Positions 44,916-55,523 of a DNA stretch of 64,000 nt are shown here, piece by piece. The stretch comes from an uncultured Acidobacteriota bacterium. GTDB taxonomy: Bacteria > Acidobacteriota > UBA6911 > RPQK01 > JAJDTT01. Within the stretch, counting starts at the first letter, position 1. Each line of letters starts with the position of its first letter. Position numbers and translations under genes: made by a program. Where the stretch lies: assembly GCA_951812665.1 (NCBI GenBank), contig CATOST010000043.1, positions 1 to 64,000 of the forward strand, in the 5' to 3' direction. The notes beneath the pieces were generated by a model. That model was not told the origin of the DNA, did not search any database, and saw only the letters and a list, made by a program, of their open reading frames with translations.

Positions 44916-46208
44916 CTATTCCACGGCGTTGGCCACGAGCTTCAGGGCTCCATCATAACGGCCCAGAGCGAGGCTTCCGTCTCCGGACAGGGCCAGGGCC
45001 AGGATGGAGTCCGGCTCAGGGTCCAAGGCTCCGACGCGCGACAGCGGGTTCGAGTCCCAGATCTTGACCACCCGATCGGCTCCGCCGGTGACGATCCTCC
45101 GGCCGTCCTTGGAGTAGACGATATGCTCCGTCCCGCTCCGATGTGCCACAACGGAGCGTTTCACCTGCCACTCGTCTCCTTCCCGGTCCCAGACTCGGAT
45201 GGTCCCGTCGCCACCCGCGGTGGCAAACTGGCCGCCTTCCGGATGGACGGCCACGCCGTAGAGGGGACCCCCGGCTCCGCTGAGAGTGACGAGGCGACGG
45301 CGCGAGGCGACATCCCAGACTTTCACCGTGCCGTCCGCCGAGGCGGATACCAGTTCGTTTCCCGAAGGTAGAAAGGCGATGGAATAGACGGGTCCGGTGT
45401 GCTCCTCCAACGCGCCGAGTCCGGCTCCGGTCCGGACGTCCCACAGCCGGATCCGGCGATCGTAGCTGGAGCTGGCCAGAATTCGGCTGTCGGGACTGAA
45501 ATCCAACGCATAGACACAGTCTGAGTGACCTTTCAACTCGGCCTGGAGCCCAAACCCATCCAGACTCCAAACGCGAATCTCACCCTGCTGCGCTGGAGCT
45601 CCTCCGCCCGCTGCCAGCAGCTTTCCGTCAAGGCTGAAACTGAGACTCCGAACCAGGTCTTGGGGACCCTCAAGACTTCGGATCGTCCGATTCGCCGCCA
45701 AGTCCAGTAGATCGACCTTCCGGAACCCGCCCCGTGCCAACAACTTTCCCCCGGGATGGAAACCCAGGGCCGCGAGCGGAGGTTCGACTTCAACTTGGGA
45801 AGGAATGTCCGGGATGGGGACGGCCTCGGCGGCCGTTTCCAGGGCCACCGGAGGGGGGGCACTGGTGTCGATCCACGCTCGCACCAGTTGGATCTGTTCA
45901 GCCGGCAACTCGCCGTTGAGCGGCATTTTGGGCTCAGCCGTTCCCTCCAGCATCCTCACCAGGAGGCTTTGATCGGCGTGACCCGGGACCAGAGAGGTTC
46001 CCTGTTCTCCCCCCTTCATCAAGTCCTGATAGCTCTCCAGGACCAATCCGCCCATCTTCAGGGCCGAACTGTGGCAACCGACGCACTCGCGCTGGAATAT
46101 GGGAAGGATATCCCGATTGAATTCAGGGTCGGGCTGCGACTGCACCGCCCCATGGGTGGAAATCGGCAACAACAAAAGGAGAACCGGGAAACAGACTCGA
46201 ACCCGCAT
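44916..46208 (-). CDS. WD40-repeat protein with N-terminal c-type cytochrome (PSCyt1-like) domain
   Basis: 430 residues with signal peptide (VCFPVLLLLLPISTHG). Residues about 28-115 form a Planctomycete-type cytochrome domain: FNRDILPIFQRECVGCHSSA with haem motif CVGCH, then MGGLVLESYQDLMKGG and AEPKMPLNGELPAEQI with the Met ligand region. The rest is a WD40 propeller, with repeats such as GHSDCVYALDFSPDSRILAS, YDRRIRLWDVRTGAG, EHTGPVYSIAFLPSGNELVS and ADGTVKVWDVASRRR. Periplasmic; the role is unknown but probably an electron-transfer-linked scaffold. Confidence 0.9.
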   Translation of the reverse strand: MRVRVCFPVLLLLLPISTHGAVQSQPDPEFNRDILPIFQRECVGCHSSALKMGGLVLESYQDLMKGGEQGTSLVPGHADQSLLVRMLEGTAEPKMPLNGELPAEQIQLVRAWIDTSAPPPVALETAAEAVPIPDIPSQVEVEPPLAALGFHPGGKLLARGGFRKVDLLDLAANRTIRSLEGPQDLVRSLSFSLDGKLLAAGGGAPAQQGEIRVWSLDGFGLQAELKGHSDCVYALDFSPDSRILASSSYDRRIRLWDVRTGAGLGALEEHTGPVYSIAFLPSGNELVSASADGTVKVWDVASRRRLVTLSGAGGPLYGVAVHPEGGQFATAGGDGTIRVWDREGDEWQVKRSVVAHRSGTEHIVYSKDGRRIVTGGADRVVKIWDSNPLSRVGALDPEPDSILALALSGDGSLALGRYDGALKLVANAVE

Positions 46209-46246
46209 TGACTTCGTCTCTTCTGCCGGTCCTACTCCTGTTCTCT

Positions 46247-46543
46247 CTAACTTGCGATTGACCGTCGGATGATGGCTTCTCGAAGTCCCTTCAGAAGCCC
46301 TTCCAAGTGCGCCATGCGTTCGCGGAGCGCGGCAATCTGACGGTCTATCCGGGCCTGAAACTCATCGATTCGAGATTCCAGTGTGTCGATCCTCCCATCC
46401 AAGGAGTCGATCCTGCCATCCAGACGCTTCTCCATTCGGGCCAAATCTTGACGCAGACCCCGGTTGGTTGTGAGGATCAGTCCCGCCAAAGCGACGCCAA
46501 TCGCCGCCATCGCCACGAGGACACTGATCAATTCGACGCTCAT
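46247..46543 (-). CDS. Small membrane-anchored coiled-coil protein
   Basis: 98 residues; ATG at 46543 with GGAGGGAAC upstream. One N-terminal membrane helix (LISVLVAMAAIGVALAGLIL) is followed by a repetitive heptad region (EKRLDGRIDSLDGRIDTLES, RIDEFQARIDRQIAALRERM). The same general design occurs in many short bacterial proteins of unknown function. It may oligomerise at the inner membrane; nothing in the context tells more. The 205 bases to the DUF3604 gene hold no feature I can name. Confidence 0.7.
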   Translation of the reverse strand: MSVELISVLVAMAAIGVALAGLILTTNRGLRQDLARMEKRLDGRIDSLDGRIDTLESRIDEFQARIDRQIAALRERMAHLEGLLKGLREAIIRRSIAS

Positions 46544-46748
46544 GTTCCCTCCAGTGGAACCTACTGACTGGTTTAGGTCCTGTCAATGAAACGACTGTGT
46601 GGCGTAATCCATGAATCGTAAGTAATGACTACACCATGAAAACCATGGGCCGACGGTCTCCGAACCATCCCGATCAAACTATATTGAGCATGGCGCCGCC
46701 TTGACACCTGCTGCGGCAACCGAATAGCCTCGTTCCCGCGAACCCCCC

Positions 46749-49601
46749 ATGACTCGACGCCTCTCGGCTGTGCTCATTCTGGCTCTGGCGGTGGCCGCCA
46801 TTATCCGTTTCGGATCCGAGTGGCTCCCGTCCGCGGGAAGGCCGGCACAGGCCTCATCTCCAGCGTCCGCCTTCGAACCGTCGCAGTTGCCCCTCACGGT
46901 TAAGGTTTCACTCGGCCTGAAGGACGCGGAGCTTCGGGACTGGAACGGAATCGCCCACCTGAACCGGGGCGATTTCCGCCGGATCCAGGGTTGGAACTTC
47001 AACGAGGAGGGGTCCGAGATTGTCCAGGAACCGAAAATCGCCTGGAGGGTCCGGACCAAGCGCCCCGACGTGGATACGAGTTGGACCGTCAAGGGACTCG
47101 GGAACTCACGGCCCCGCTATGGCTTCAAGCTCACCCGCCCCGTGGGCGTCTGGCTGCAACTGGACTCGCTTCCTGGAGCTCGCATGGACGTGAACACGGT
47201 CCAGGGAGACTTCCAGGTCGACCTGGACCAGCTTCCGGACACGGAGCCCCTGCCGTTTCTGGATGGCGCCGCATCGGTGGAGAGATCCCCCGCGGCCCTC
47301 CCCGTTTCCCGCTCGCCCGGCGAAGAGGACTACCCTTCCATCGTCGCCGGCCCGGACGGTCACCTTCACGCGGCCTGGATCCAATACCAGGACGGAGCCG
47401 ATCACCTCTACACCAGCACCCTGGAACGGAACGGCTGGGGTCCGCCGAACCGAGTCCCCTCGGCCGGCGGGAACTCCATATACGGGACGGCCCTGATCAC
47501 CAAGGGTCCCGGCGAGAGCCTCTGGCTCATCTACAATCAGCTCGCGGAGGACCAGTTCGACCTCTGGGCCCGTCAACTGAAGCCGTCTCTGGAGGATCCG
47601 ATCCAGCTGACCCGCCACCCCGGCAACGACATCAACCCGGTGACCGTTTCCGACGCACGGGGGAGGAACTGGCTGGCTTGGCAAGGCCTGAGGGAGGGAA
47701 ACTCCGACATCTACGCTCTCTCCATCGCCGATTTCGGCCGGATACCGGACGAGATCCGGGTCACCGAGCATCCCGGGACCGACTGGCATCCGGCTGTGGC
47801 CGTCGACTCCTCGGGCGGGGCCGCCATCGTCTGGGACACCTACCGGAACGGCGACTATGACATCTATCTGAGAACCATCGGACCTCGTGGCCGGCTGGGA
47901 AGGGTGGAGCCGGTCTCGGCCACCCGCTATTACGAAGCCAACGCATCGGTCGTCTTCGATGCCCGGGACCGGCTCTGGGTCGCCTGGGAGGAATCGGGGC
48001 CCGAGTGGGGCAAGGACTACGCCCAGGAGAGCAATTTCGCGGCGACTCTGCTCCACTCCGACCGCAAGATCCGGATTCGTTGCCGCAGTCAGGGGACCTG
48101 GCACCGGATGGGACAGGATCCGGGAAGCCGCTTCCTCGACCTGCCTCTCAACTTCCAGGAACAGCCGCGGCTACTGATGGGCCGGAAGGGAAACCTCTGG
48201 CTCATCTTCCGCCAGTGGACCAGCCGCATGTACCCGGACGAGGTCTGGAACGTGTACGCCATCCATTTCAACGGAGAGCAGTGGTCCAGGCCGCAGGAAC
48301 TGGCCTTCAGCAGCGGGCGTCTGACTCAGGAGTTTCCCGCGGCCGCGCACCCGGACGGAAGCGTCTGGGTGCTCTATTCCACCGACTACCGCGCGGGCGG
48401 AAACCGGCGCCTGGGACAGTGGGACCTCTGGTCCTCGCGCCTGGCCGCTCCGCCGGCCGCCGGAGAGGCCGGCGATCTGCGGCCCGTACCGGCTCCGGCG
48501 CCCGAGACGAGTTACTCGCCCACGCCCAACAAGCTCTACGAGACCACGGTGGGAGGCAAGACCTATCGCCTCTATTACGGCGACCTGCACCGCCACACCG
48601 ACATCGTGGGCCACGGCTGGACCGACCTCTCCATCTCGGGTCAGTATCGCTACGCGCTGGACGGGGCGGAACTGGATTTCATGGCCACCACGGACCACAA
48701 CCAGACCTACAACATGGTGGCGAGCGGGGAGAGGAAAGTCGGGAAGGAGGACGCGCTGGGCGAGTATGGCTGGTGGCGAACCCAGAAGGTGGCGGACATG
48801 TACCTTTTTCCGGGCCGTTTCGTGTCCCTGTTCGGATACGAGCGGAGCATGGAATATCCGGGGGGGCACCGCAACCTGATCTGGCCCGAGCGGCGGGGCG
48901 AGCTGATCCCCGGCGACGTGGGCATCCCTTCGGACAACATTCCCCTGGGCCTGTGGGAGAGGCTCAAGGGGACGGACGGAATCTCCATCCCCCACTCTCC
49001 CCTGGGACCGCGGGTGAGTTGGAAATGGCATGATCCGGTCAGCCAGCCGGTGCTGGAAATGTACCAGGGCTTTCGCCGCTCCTATGAGCATGCGGACGCA
49101 CTTCCCGAAGAGAGCCGGGGTCCCCTGGGGAACCGGCCCGAAGGACCCCACATGTTGTGGGACGCCCTGGCCCGCGGACACCGCATCGGCGTCATCGGCA
49201 GCTCCGACCATGAATCCACCCACATGTCCTACGCCGGAGTCTGGGCCACGGAGTTCACGCGGGAGGGGATTTTCCAGGGCCTGAAACAGCGCCATACCCT
49301 GGCCTCCACCGACAACATCGTCATCGATTTCCGTATCGGCGACGCCTTCATGGGCGACGAAACCACCCTCTCCGAAACCCCGAAGCTGGAAATCAAGGCC
49401 ATCGGGACCGGACCCATCCGCCAGATCGACGTGGTCAAGGACAACACCTTCGTCTACCAGACCCGGCCCCACCGGCGCGAGGCCGCGGTGACCTACCTGG
49501 ACCAGGACTCCGGACCGGGAACCAGCTACTACTACGTGAGAGTGATCCAGGAAGACGAGATGATGGCCTGGTCCTCGGCGATCTGGGTCACCCGCCGCTA
49601 A
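46749..49601 (+). CDS. Exported DUF3604 protein with beta-propeller N-terminal region
   Basis: 950 residues; an ATG at 46749 without an obvious ribosome site. The signal-anchor is SAVLILALAVAAIIRF. Residues about 190-560 are TolB/BNR-like propeller repeats (EEDYPSIVAGPDGHLHAAWI, VTEHPGTDWHPAVAVDSSGG, SGRLTQEFPAAAHPDGSVWV). Residues about 605-945 are DUF3604, with PHP-like metal motifs YGDLHRHTD, FMATTDHNQTYN, ISIPHSPLGP and GVIGSSDHESTHM. A hydrolase acting on a phosphate or sugar-like ester outside the cytoplasm is plausible. First of three co-directional genes with the GWxTD and TonB receptor genes (gaps 14 and 35 bases). Confidence 0.86.
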   Translation: MTRRLSAVLILALAVAAIIRFGSEWLPSAGRPAQASSPASAFEPSQLPLTVKVSLGLKDAELRDWNGIAHLNRGDFRRIQGWNFNEEGSEIVQEPKIAWRVRTKRPDVDTSWTVKGLGNSRPRYGFKLTRPVGVWLQLDSLPGARMDVNTVQGDFQVDLDQLPDTEPLPFLDGAASVERSPAALPVSRSPGEEDYPSIVAGPDGHLHAAWIQYQDGADHLYTSTLERNGWGPPNRVPSAGGNSIYGTALITKGPGESLWLIYNQLAEDQFDLWARQLKPSLEDPIQLTRHPGNDINPVTVSDARGRNWLAWQGLREGNSDIYALSIADFGRIPDEIRVTEHPGTDWHPAVAVDSSGGAAIVWDTYRNGDYDIYLRTIGPRGRLGRVEPVSATRYYEANASVVFDARDRLWVAWEESGPEWGKDYAQESNFAATLLHSDRKIRIRCRSQGTWHRMGQDPGSRFLDLPLNFQEQPRLLMGRKGNLWLIFRQWTSRMYPDEVWNVYAIHFNGEQWSRPQELAFSSGRLTQEFPAAAHPDGSVWVLYSTDYRAGGNRRLGQWDLWSSRLAAPPAAGEAGDLRPVPAPAPETSYSPTPNKLYETTVGGKTYRLYYGDLHRHTDIVGHGWTDLSISGQYRYALDGAELDFMATTDHNQTYNMVASGERKVGKEDALGEYGWWRTQKVADMYLFPGRFVSLFGYERSMEYPGGHRNLIWPERRGELIPGDVGIPSDNIPLGLWERLKGTDGISIPHSPLGPRVSWKWHDPVSQPVLEMYQGFRRSYEHADALPEESRGPLGNRPEGPHMLWDALARGHRIGVIGSSDHESTHMSYAGVWATEFTREGIFQGLKQRHTLASTDNIVIDFRIGDAFMGDETTLSETPKLEIKAIGTGPIRQIDVVKDNTFVYQTRPHRREAAVTYLDQDSGPGTSYYYVRVIQEDEMMAWSSAIWVTRR

Positions 49602-49615
49602 ACCCAACCGCACCC

Positions 49616-51250
49616 ATGGAACTCGACAGCGTCCGGAGATTCTGTCTCTGCTTCGCGTTGCTCCTCGCCTCCCACTCTCCGTTCGGAGCCTCGGCCTCGC
49701 CTCCACCGGCGGCGTCCGCCTCCGCCGCTGCGGGCGGGCAAGAGGAAAATGAAGACCACTTCGAAAGCTGGCTCAACCAGGATGCCGCCTACATCATCAC
49801 TCTTGAGGAAAAGAGCGTCTTCGAGAGCCTGAACACCGACCTGGAACGGGAAATGTTCATCGAGCAGTTCTGGCGCCGGCGCGACCCGGATCCCAGCACC
49901 GCCATCTGCGAGTACAAGGAGGAGCATTACCGGCGAATCGCCTACGCCAACCAGTGGTTCCGGAGCGGCAAGCCGGGCTGGACGACCGACCGGGGGCGGA
50001 TCTACATCCTGCATGGTCCACCGGACGAGATCGAGAGCCACCCCTCCGGGGGCCCCTACCAGCGCCCCGTTCACGAAGGCGGCGGGTTCACGTCCACCCA
50101 TCCCTTCGAGATCTGGCGTTACCGGCGCCTCGAAGGCATCGGGGACGACATCGAGCTTGAGTTCGTGGACCCGGTGGGCGGCGGCGAGTACCGGTTGGCC
50201 CTGAACCCGGACGAAAAGGACATTCTCCGGCAGGTTCCCGGCGCGGGCCTGACCTGGTCGGAAGCAAGAGGCCTGACTCGCAAGGCGGATCGGCGTCCCC
50301 CTTCCTTCAACGCCTTGCGAGCCAAAGACTCGCCGTTCGATCGCTACGAGACCTACAGCCGAGTCCAACGCCCTACGGAAATCAAATCGACGGAGCTGAG
50401 GGAGCTGGTTCGGCTCGAGGTCGGCTATCGAGACCTCCCGCTCCAATTGCGGCAAGACCATTTCAAGCTGAACCGGGACCAGGCACTGACCTCCTTTACC
50501 CTGGAAATCGCCAACCGGGACCTGACCTACGAGCCGGAAGCCGGATCCCTGGTGGCGAGGGTGTCCGTCTACGGCATTGTCACCAGCGTTTCCCGGCAGG
50601 TCGTTGCGGAGTTCGAGGACGAACTGGTCTCGGCCTACCTTCCGCAAGACCTGGGCCGGGCTCGGGCATCCCGGTCGCTCTACCAGAAACTAATTCCCCT
50701 CGACCGCAGAGGACGCTACCGGATCGACCTGGCGGTCAGGGACCTCAATAGCGGCAAGGCGGGAATCGTTCGCCGACCCGTCGATCCGCCTTCGTACCCG
50801 GACGACACGCTGGCCGCTAGTTCCCTCATCCTTTCCCACGATCTGCGACCGGTCGGGGGGACATCCGAAGCGGGCCGCATGTTTGTCCTGGGTGACGTTC
50901 GGATCCACCCGTCGGTGGACAACACGTTCACCGCCGGCGGGCCCATTGGAGCCTATCTGCAGCTCTACAACGTGGGTCTGGACCAGTCGGTCCTGGCTCC
51001 GTCATTGCGAATCACGTACAAAATCTTGCGGAAGGGTGACCCGGTCGTCGAGGTCGTGGTCGAAGGAGACGAGTCCGTCTTCTGGTATTCGGATCGGCGG
51101 GTAGTGCTGATCCGAGCTCTGCCGGTCCGGAACCTGAGTCCGGACCGGTACGATCTCGAACTCGAGATCCACGATCAGGTCCGCGACCAGCGTCTGACCC
51201 TGGCGGATCGTTTTCGGATCGTCGATTCCGGCCCGCCGCCGCTCCGTTGA
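49616..51250 (+). CDS. GWxTD domain-containing exported protein
   Basis: 544 residues with a signal peptide (FCLCFALLLASHSPFGASA). The GWxTD domain lies at about 45-220: NQDAAYIITLEEKSVFESLN, FIEQFWRRRDPDPST, GWTTDRGRIYILHGPPDEIE, YRRLEGIGDDIELEFVD. Two beta-sandwich modules follow. The domain is abundant in Acidobacteriota and close relatives, of unknown function, and is the clearest phylum marker here. Placement directly before the TonB receptor suggests an envelope role, but no mechanism is established. Confidence 0.88.
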   Translation: MELDSVRRFCLCFALLLASHSPFGASASPPPAASASAAAGGQEENEDHFESWLNQDAAYIITLEEKSVFESLNTDLEREMFIEQFWRRRDPDPSTAICEYKEEHYRRIAYANQWFRSGKPGWTTDRGRIYILHGPPDEIESHPSGGPYQRPVHEGGGFTSTHPFEIWRYRRLEGIGDDIELEFVDPVGGGEYRLALNPDEKDILRQVPGAGLTWSEARGLTRKADRRPPSFNALRAKDSPFDRYETYSRVQRPTEIKSTELRELVRLEVGYRDLPLQLRQDHFKLNRDQALTSFTLEIANRDLTYEPEAGSLVARVSVYGIVTSVSRQVVAEFEDELVSAYLPQDLGRARASRSLYQKLIPLDRRGRYRIDLAVRDLNSGKAGIVRRPVDPPSYPDDTLAASSLILSHDLRPVGGTSEAGRMFVLGDVRIHPSVDNTFTAGGPIGAYLQLYNVGLDQSVLAPSLRITYKILRKGDPVVEVVVEGDESVFWYSDRRVVLIRALPVRNLSPDRYDLELEIHDQVRDQRLTLADRFRIVDSGPPPLR

Positions 51251-51285
51251 CAATCGGGGGCTCACCCAGAAGAATCTCCTCACCC

Positions 51286-54200
51286 ATGAGTAAAAGCGGC
51301 TTATGGATCCTCTTGCTGGCAACCGCTGTCCTCGCCGGATCCGAGCTGCATTCCCAGGGTTTCCAGGGAACCGTTCGCGGAGAAGTCCGTGATCCCACCG
51401 GCGGCGTGATTCCCGGCGCTACGGTCACTCTCAGAAGCGACCGCACCGGTGAGACCCGAACTCAGGTCAGCTCCGACGCCGGCGGTTACGATTTCCCCAA
51501 CCTGCTGGTTTCCGCCTATTCCCTCAGCGTCGAGCTCGCCGGCTTCAAGAAGTACGTGCGGCCGGGCATCGTAGTGCGAGCCAACCAGGTGTCGGAGGTC
51601 AAGGTCCGGCTGGAATTGGGAGAGCTCAACGAAATCGTGACCGTCTCCGCCGGAGCCGACTTGGTGCAGACCGAGGACTCCCAGTTGACGGGAGGCACCT
51701 TCGGTTCGCGAGAGATTACCGAACTGCCCCTGGCCGACCCGGCGGGGAGTGGTGGGAATCCCATCGGACTGGCCATCCATGCTCCCGGCACCACCACCCA
51801 ATCCGGGGGTGTGGTGGGAGAAGGAGGATCCATCGGAGGCAACCGGCCGCGCCAGAACAACTTCGTCGTCGACGGAGTCGACAACAACGATCCCACCAGC
51901 ACCGGCAGCCTGGCCCCCGTCATCCAGGAGGCGGTCGAGGAATTCAGTCTGCTGACCAACCAATTCAGCGCCGAGTACGGCCACTCCACGGCCGGGCAGT
52001 TCATCACCACGACCAAGTCGGGGACCAACGAGTGGCAGGGCCGGGCCTGGTGGTTCAACCAGAATCGGCATACGAACTCGCTCGACAATTTGACCCGGGC
52101 CACGACTCGGCCGGGGGGCCGCAAGCCCCGTTACGACTGGAACCGCTTCGGGGGACAGGTGGGAGGTCCGGTCCTAAAAGACAAATGGTTCATTTTCGGG
52201 GCCTACGAGTACCGGAATCTCACCTTGGACGGAACCTCTCCCGGGCAGATCCTGGGCCCCACCCAGGCGGGTCTGGCGGCGTTGCGCAATCTGGCGGCGG
52301 AGCCGGGCACCGGTGTCAGTCCCGTCACCGTCGGCATCATCGCGGACCACGTGCCTCCCGCCGCTGCCGCCTCCGCGACTGCGGCGGTTCTCAACGAAGC
52401 CACCGGCCGGCGAGTCCCCATCGAACTGGGTGTCCTGTCGTTGTCGGCACCCCAATTCGATCGAACGCACCTTTTCCTGATCAGCAGCGACTACTAGACC
52501 AACCGACACCGCATCAGCACCCGGTACCACTACAGCCGGAATCGGCAGGTTGCCGCCGGCGAGCTTCCGGTCGCCCGTTTCAACAGCGACGTCTTCACCG
52601 ACACCCAACGGGTCACGGTGAGCGACGTCTTCACTCTCGGCCCGACCCGGATCAATGAGCTTCGGATCGGCTACAACCGCAACGCCAACGGGTTCCCGGT
52701 CGATCTGCCCCCGGCCCCGGGTCCTACCGACACCTTCGGCAACTACAACATCAACGACATCAGCCTGTTCATCGGACCTCAACTGCTCTTCCCCCAGGAG
52801 GGAACCGACAACGTCTATCAGGTCAGCGAGAACTTCAGTTGGAGCCTGGGTTCCCACACCATCAAAATGGGGGCCGATTACAGGAACATCATCGCGGGCA
52901 GCCTGTTCCTCCCGCGGGGACGAGCGGAGTACACCTACGCCGACCTGGACGAGTTCGTCCGCGACCGTTTCCCCAGCGTGGTGGCCATTCGAGGCGTCGG
53001 AACCGGGTTCTTCGCCCAGAACCGGACGGCGATGTTCGGTTATTTCCAGGACAACTGGCAGGTCCACCCGCACCTGACACTGGATCTGGGACTCCGCTAC
53101 GAATACACCCAGGTGGCCCGGGACACGGCCCTGCAGGACCTCAACGCTCTGTCCAACGTCGAATCCATTCGGGACGAGGTCTTCACACCCCAGCTCCTGA
53201 GCTCACTCGGCGTAGCCCCGGACTCTCCTCTGCTGGGCGCCAAGATCTTCGATTCCCTGCCCCCGGCCCATCAGTCCGCGCTCTTGAACCATGTGGGCGA
53301 GTCGCTCATCTTCCGCCAGCCGCATGCCGATCGAAACAACTGGGCGCCCCGGTTCGGCTTTGCCTGGGATCTCTTCGGGACCCACAAGACCTCCCTTCGG
53401 GGAGGCCTGGGGATGGCCCACGATGTCATCTTCGGCAACCTGCCGTTGTTGATGCTGCCGCCACAGATCCAGGCGGAGAATCGCGAAACCAACGCCTGCG
53501 CCATCAGCCCCTCGCCTGGCTGGTGTGCCCTGGTGGGAACCGGCGGTGACGCTCTGAGCGCCGACATCCGGCACTCCACCGTCGGCTTTCTGGCGGGGGG
53601 CGGCCTGCTGACGAGTCTGCCGCCCACGACCTTCACCGAAACCTATGTCGCAGCACCAGTTGGCGGGTGACTACGTGATCGAAGCACGTTACGTCGGTAA
53701 TCACGCGATCCACCTGCCGGTCCAACGGTGGAAGAGCGCGGGGCTGCCCAACCCCAATCGCCTTCCCACCTTCTTCAGCGAGTCCGATGCCCTGGCGCAG
53801 GACTTTCGGGGCGCTCCGACGCTGGACGATTTCCTCAAGGGACGGCGCTCCACCGCCACGGATGGGACTCCCTGGGTCTGGGCCTGCTGCTCCGGCCCTA
53901 CGGCTTCGCCGGAGTCGTGACGGAGTTCGCTCCCGACGGCCAGTCCTGGTACCACGGGGGCTCCGTGTTGCTGCAGAAACGGTTTTCGAAGGGCTTCTCG
54001 TTCAATGCCAACTACACCTGGAGCAAGACCATCGATTTTATGGAGAACGACCTGTTCACCAGCTTCATGAATCCTCGCCGGCGATCACCTGGACATTCGC
54101 TCCGGCCGGGGTCTCTCGGGACTGCACCATGCCCACAAGCTTTCCCTCAGTTGGCTCTGGAACCTCCCGGGCGCCGGCCAGGGTAACCGCTTTCTGAACC

Positions 54201-54811
54201 TGTTGACCCGAGGGTGGCAGATCAACGGGACCTATCTGGCCGAGAGCGGACAGCCGCTCACGATCATCTCCCGCCGGGACCTGAACGGAGACATCGACAC
54301 CGCCGGCGACACGGCCATCGAGAATCCCCAAGGCCGCGGACAAACCGGCACGGACGTGAATTTCGTCTGCCGGCAAGGGACTGAAATCGGAATCGCGGCG
54401 AGTTCCGACCTGTGCGGAGGCGCCCCCACCAACGTGGTCGGCTACGTCGCTCGGGATCCGGGGGCAAGGTACATCCGGGGAGGAACGGGCGCCCGGACCA
54501 ACATGGGCCGGGGCACGTTCCTGTCACCCGGGATCAACGTCTGGAACCTCGGGGTTTTCCGGAATCTGGATCTTCCAGGCAAAGAAGGAATGAGACTGCA
54601 GTTCCGCGCCGAGTTGTGGAACGCCTTCAATCACCCCAACCCTATCGTGGGCAACGGATCCGTCTTCAATACCACCGTCAATGCCACGGGTTTTCCCGGA
54701 TACGTCACTCCCGGCACGGATCAGTTCCTGGACGAGACCATCTTCAGCGGCGGCATGGGCACCGCCCCGTTCCAGCGGATCGTGCAATGGGGCCTCCGGC
54801 TGATCTTCTGA
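51286..54811 (+). pseudogene. TonB-dependent receptor (Oar/CarboxypepD_reg type), disrupted
   Basis: Starts at 51286 with a signal peptide and an N-terminal CarboxypepD_reg domain (GTVRGEVRDPTGGVIPGATV). A plug domain follows (RQNNFVVDGVDNNDP, FSAEYGHSTAGQF) and then the barrel, ending QRIVQWGLRLIF at 54811. The gene is damaged in four places: an in-frame TAG at codon 404 (52495-52497, where homologues would have Gln, a C-to-T change), a +1 shift near 53640, a shift near 53870 and a +1 shift near 54083. Between these points the sequence remains clearly receptor-like (SQHQLAGDYVIEARYVGNHA; WYHGGSVLLQKRFSKGFSFN; GWQINGTYLAESGQPLTIIS). Functional relatives import large substrates across the outer membrane. 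Here the product would end at residue 403, before most of the barrel. Confidence 0.85.
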
Positions 54812-54821
54812 TCCCAGGGGG

Positions 54822-54914
54822 AGCGACTTTCTTGTCGCCGATCAGTTCCTTACTCTCACAATCTTGTGCAAATGGACGAAGAATTATTGGTAGGGGCGCC
54901 CCTTGTGGGCGCCC
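54822..54914. repeat. Intergenic palindromes of two repeat families
   Basis: AGCGACTTTCTTGTCGCC at 54822-54839 matches the REP-like repeat at 33174. GTAGGGGCGCCCCTTGTGGG continuing CGCCC at 54890-54914 is an arm of the 11 kb element family. Both repeat families therefore co-occur in one 175-base spacer between the TonB receptor gene and the deoxyribosyltransferase gene. Confidence 0.65.
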
Positions 54915-54986
54915 GCTTCGGTCCAAACCGGAGCTAGACGCGGCCGATTGAAGGTCCGGGAACCGGAACGCCGCCGACATCGCTCC

Positions 54987-55487
54987 TCAACGAGCCGCTG
55001 ACGGAGGAAGTCCTCCTCCCTCCAGCCATCGGACCAAAGCCTTTCCAGGATCGGCGATCTCGTCGATGGACGTGTACCAGTAATCCTCCCACCCTGTTTC
55101 CGGCAGGCCTGCGAACACCATCAGGTTGAGGGGATACGTCTCGCTGTCGGTGCATCGGCGGAAGTCGTCCCGAAACAGGAACACCGGCTTCTTCCAGGCG
55201 ATTGCCAACCCCAGTTCCACCATTACCCCTTCGTCCGGCGGACAGCCGTTGACCACGGCGAAAAGGCCATCCGCATCCCTCACGTCCCTGACATCGGCCT
55301 GTCCGATCCGGTAGGCCCACCCCGGTGTCCGGTCAACTTGGTTGTTGCGTGCAAAGGGCTCCCAGACTTCGGCACCCATCTCCTCCAACGCGGCCACCAA
55401 GAGCGCCAGTGGACCTTCGCGCTGCTGCTGGGAAAAGCCGTACGGATTGGCCAGGTACAGTGTCTTCTCGGATTTCAGGTTCAACAC
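54987..55487 (-). CDS. Nucleoside 2-deoxyribosyltransferase family protein
   Basis: 166 residues from a GTG at 55487. The fold shows LYLANPYGFS at the start (nucleotide-binding loop), IGQADVRDVRDADGLFAVVN, and the catalytic region DEGVMVELGLAIAWKKPVFL with the conserved Glu. These enzymes exchange bases on 2-deoxyribonucleosides or hydrolyse modified nucleotides, for salvage or housecleaning, in the cytosol. It lies 36 bases beyond the membrane sulfatase-like gene on the same strand and may share its transcript. Confidence 0.85.
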   Translation of the reverse strand: MLNLKSEKTLYLANPYGFSQQQREGPLALLVAALEEMGAEVWEPFARNNQVDRTPGWAYRIGQADVRDVRDADGLFAVVNGCPPDEGVMVELGLAIAWKKPVFLFRDDFRRCTDSETYPLNLMVFAGLPETGWEDYWYTSIDEIADPGKALVRWLEGGGLPPSAAR

Positions 55488-55523
55488 TCAGATGGTCTCG
55501 CCAGTCGCCTCTTCCACACCGGA

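Noticed and set aside
48171..49706. 511-codon antisense open frame over the DUF3604 gene
   Set aside because: No recognisable domain and composition typical of antisense shadows; the sense gene has clear PHP-like motifs.
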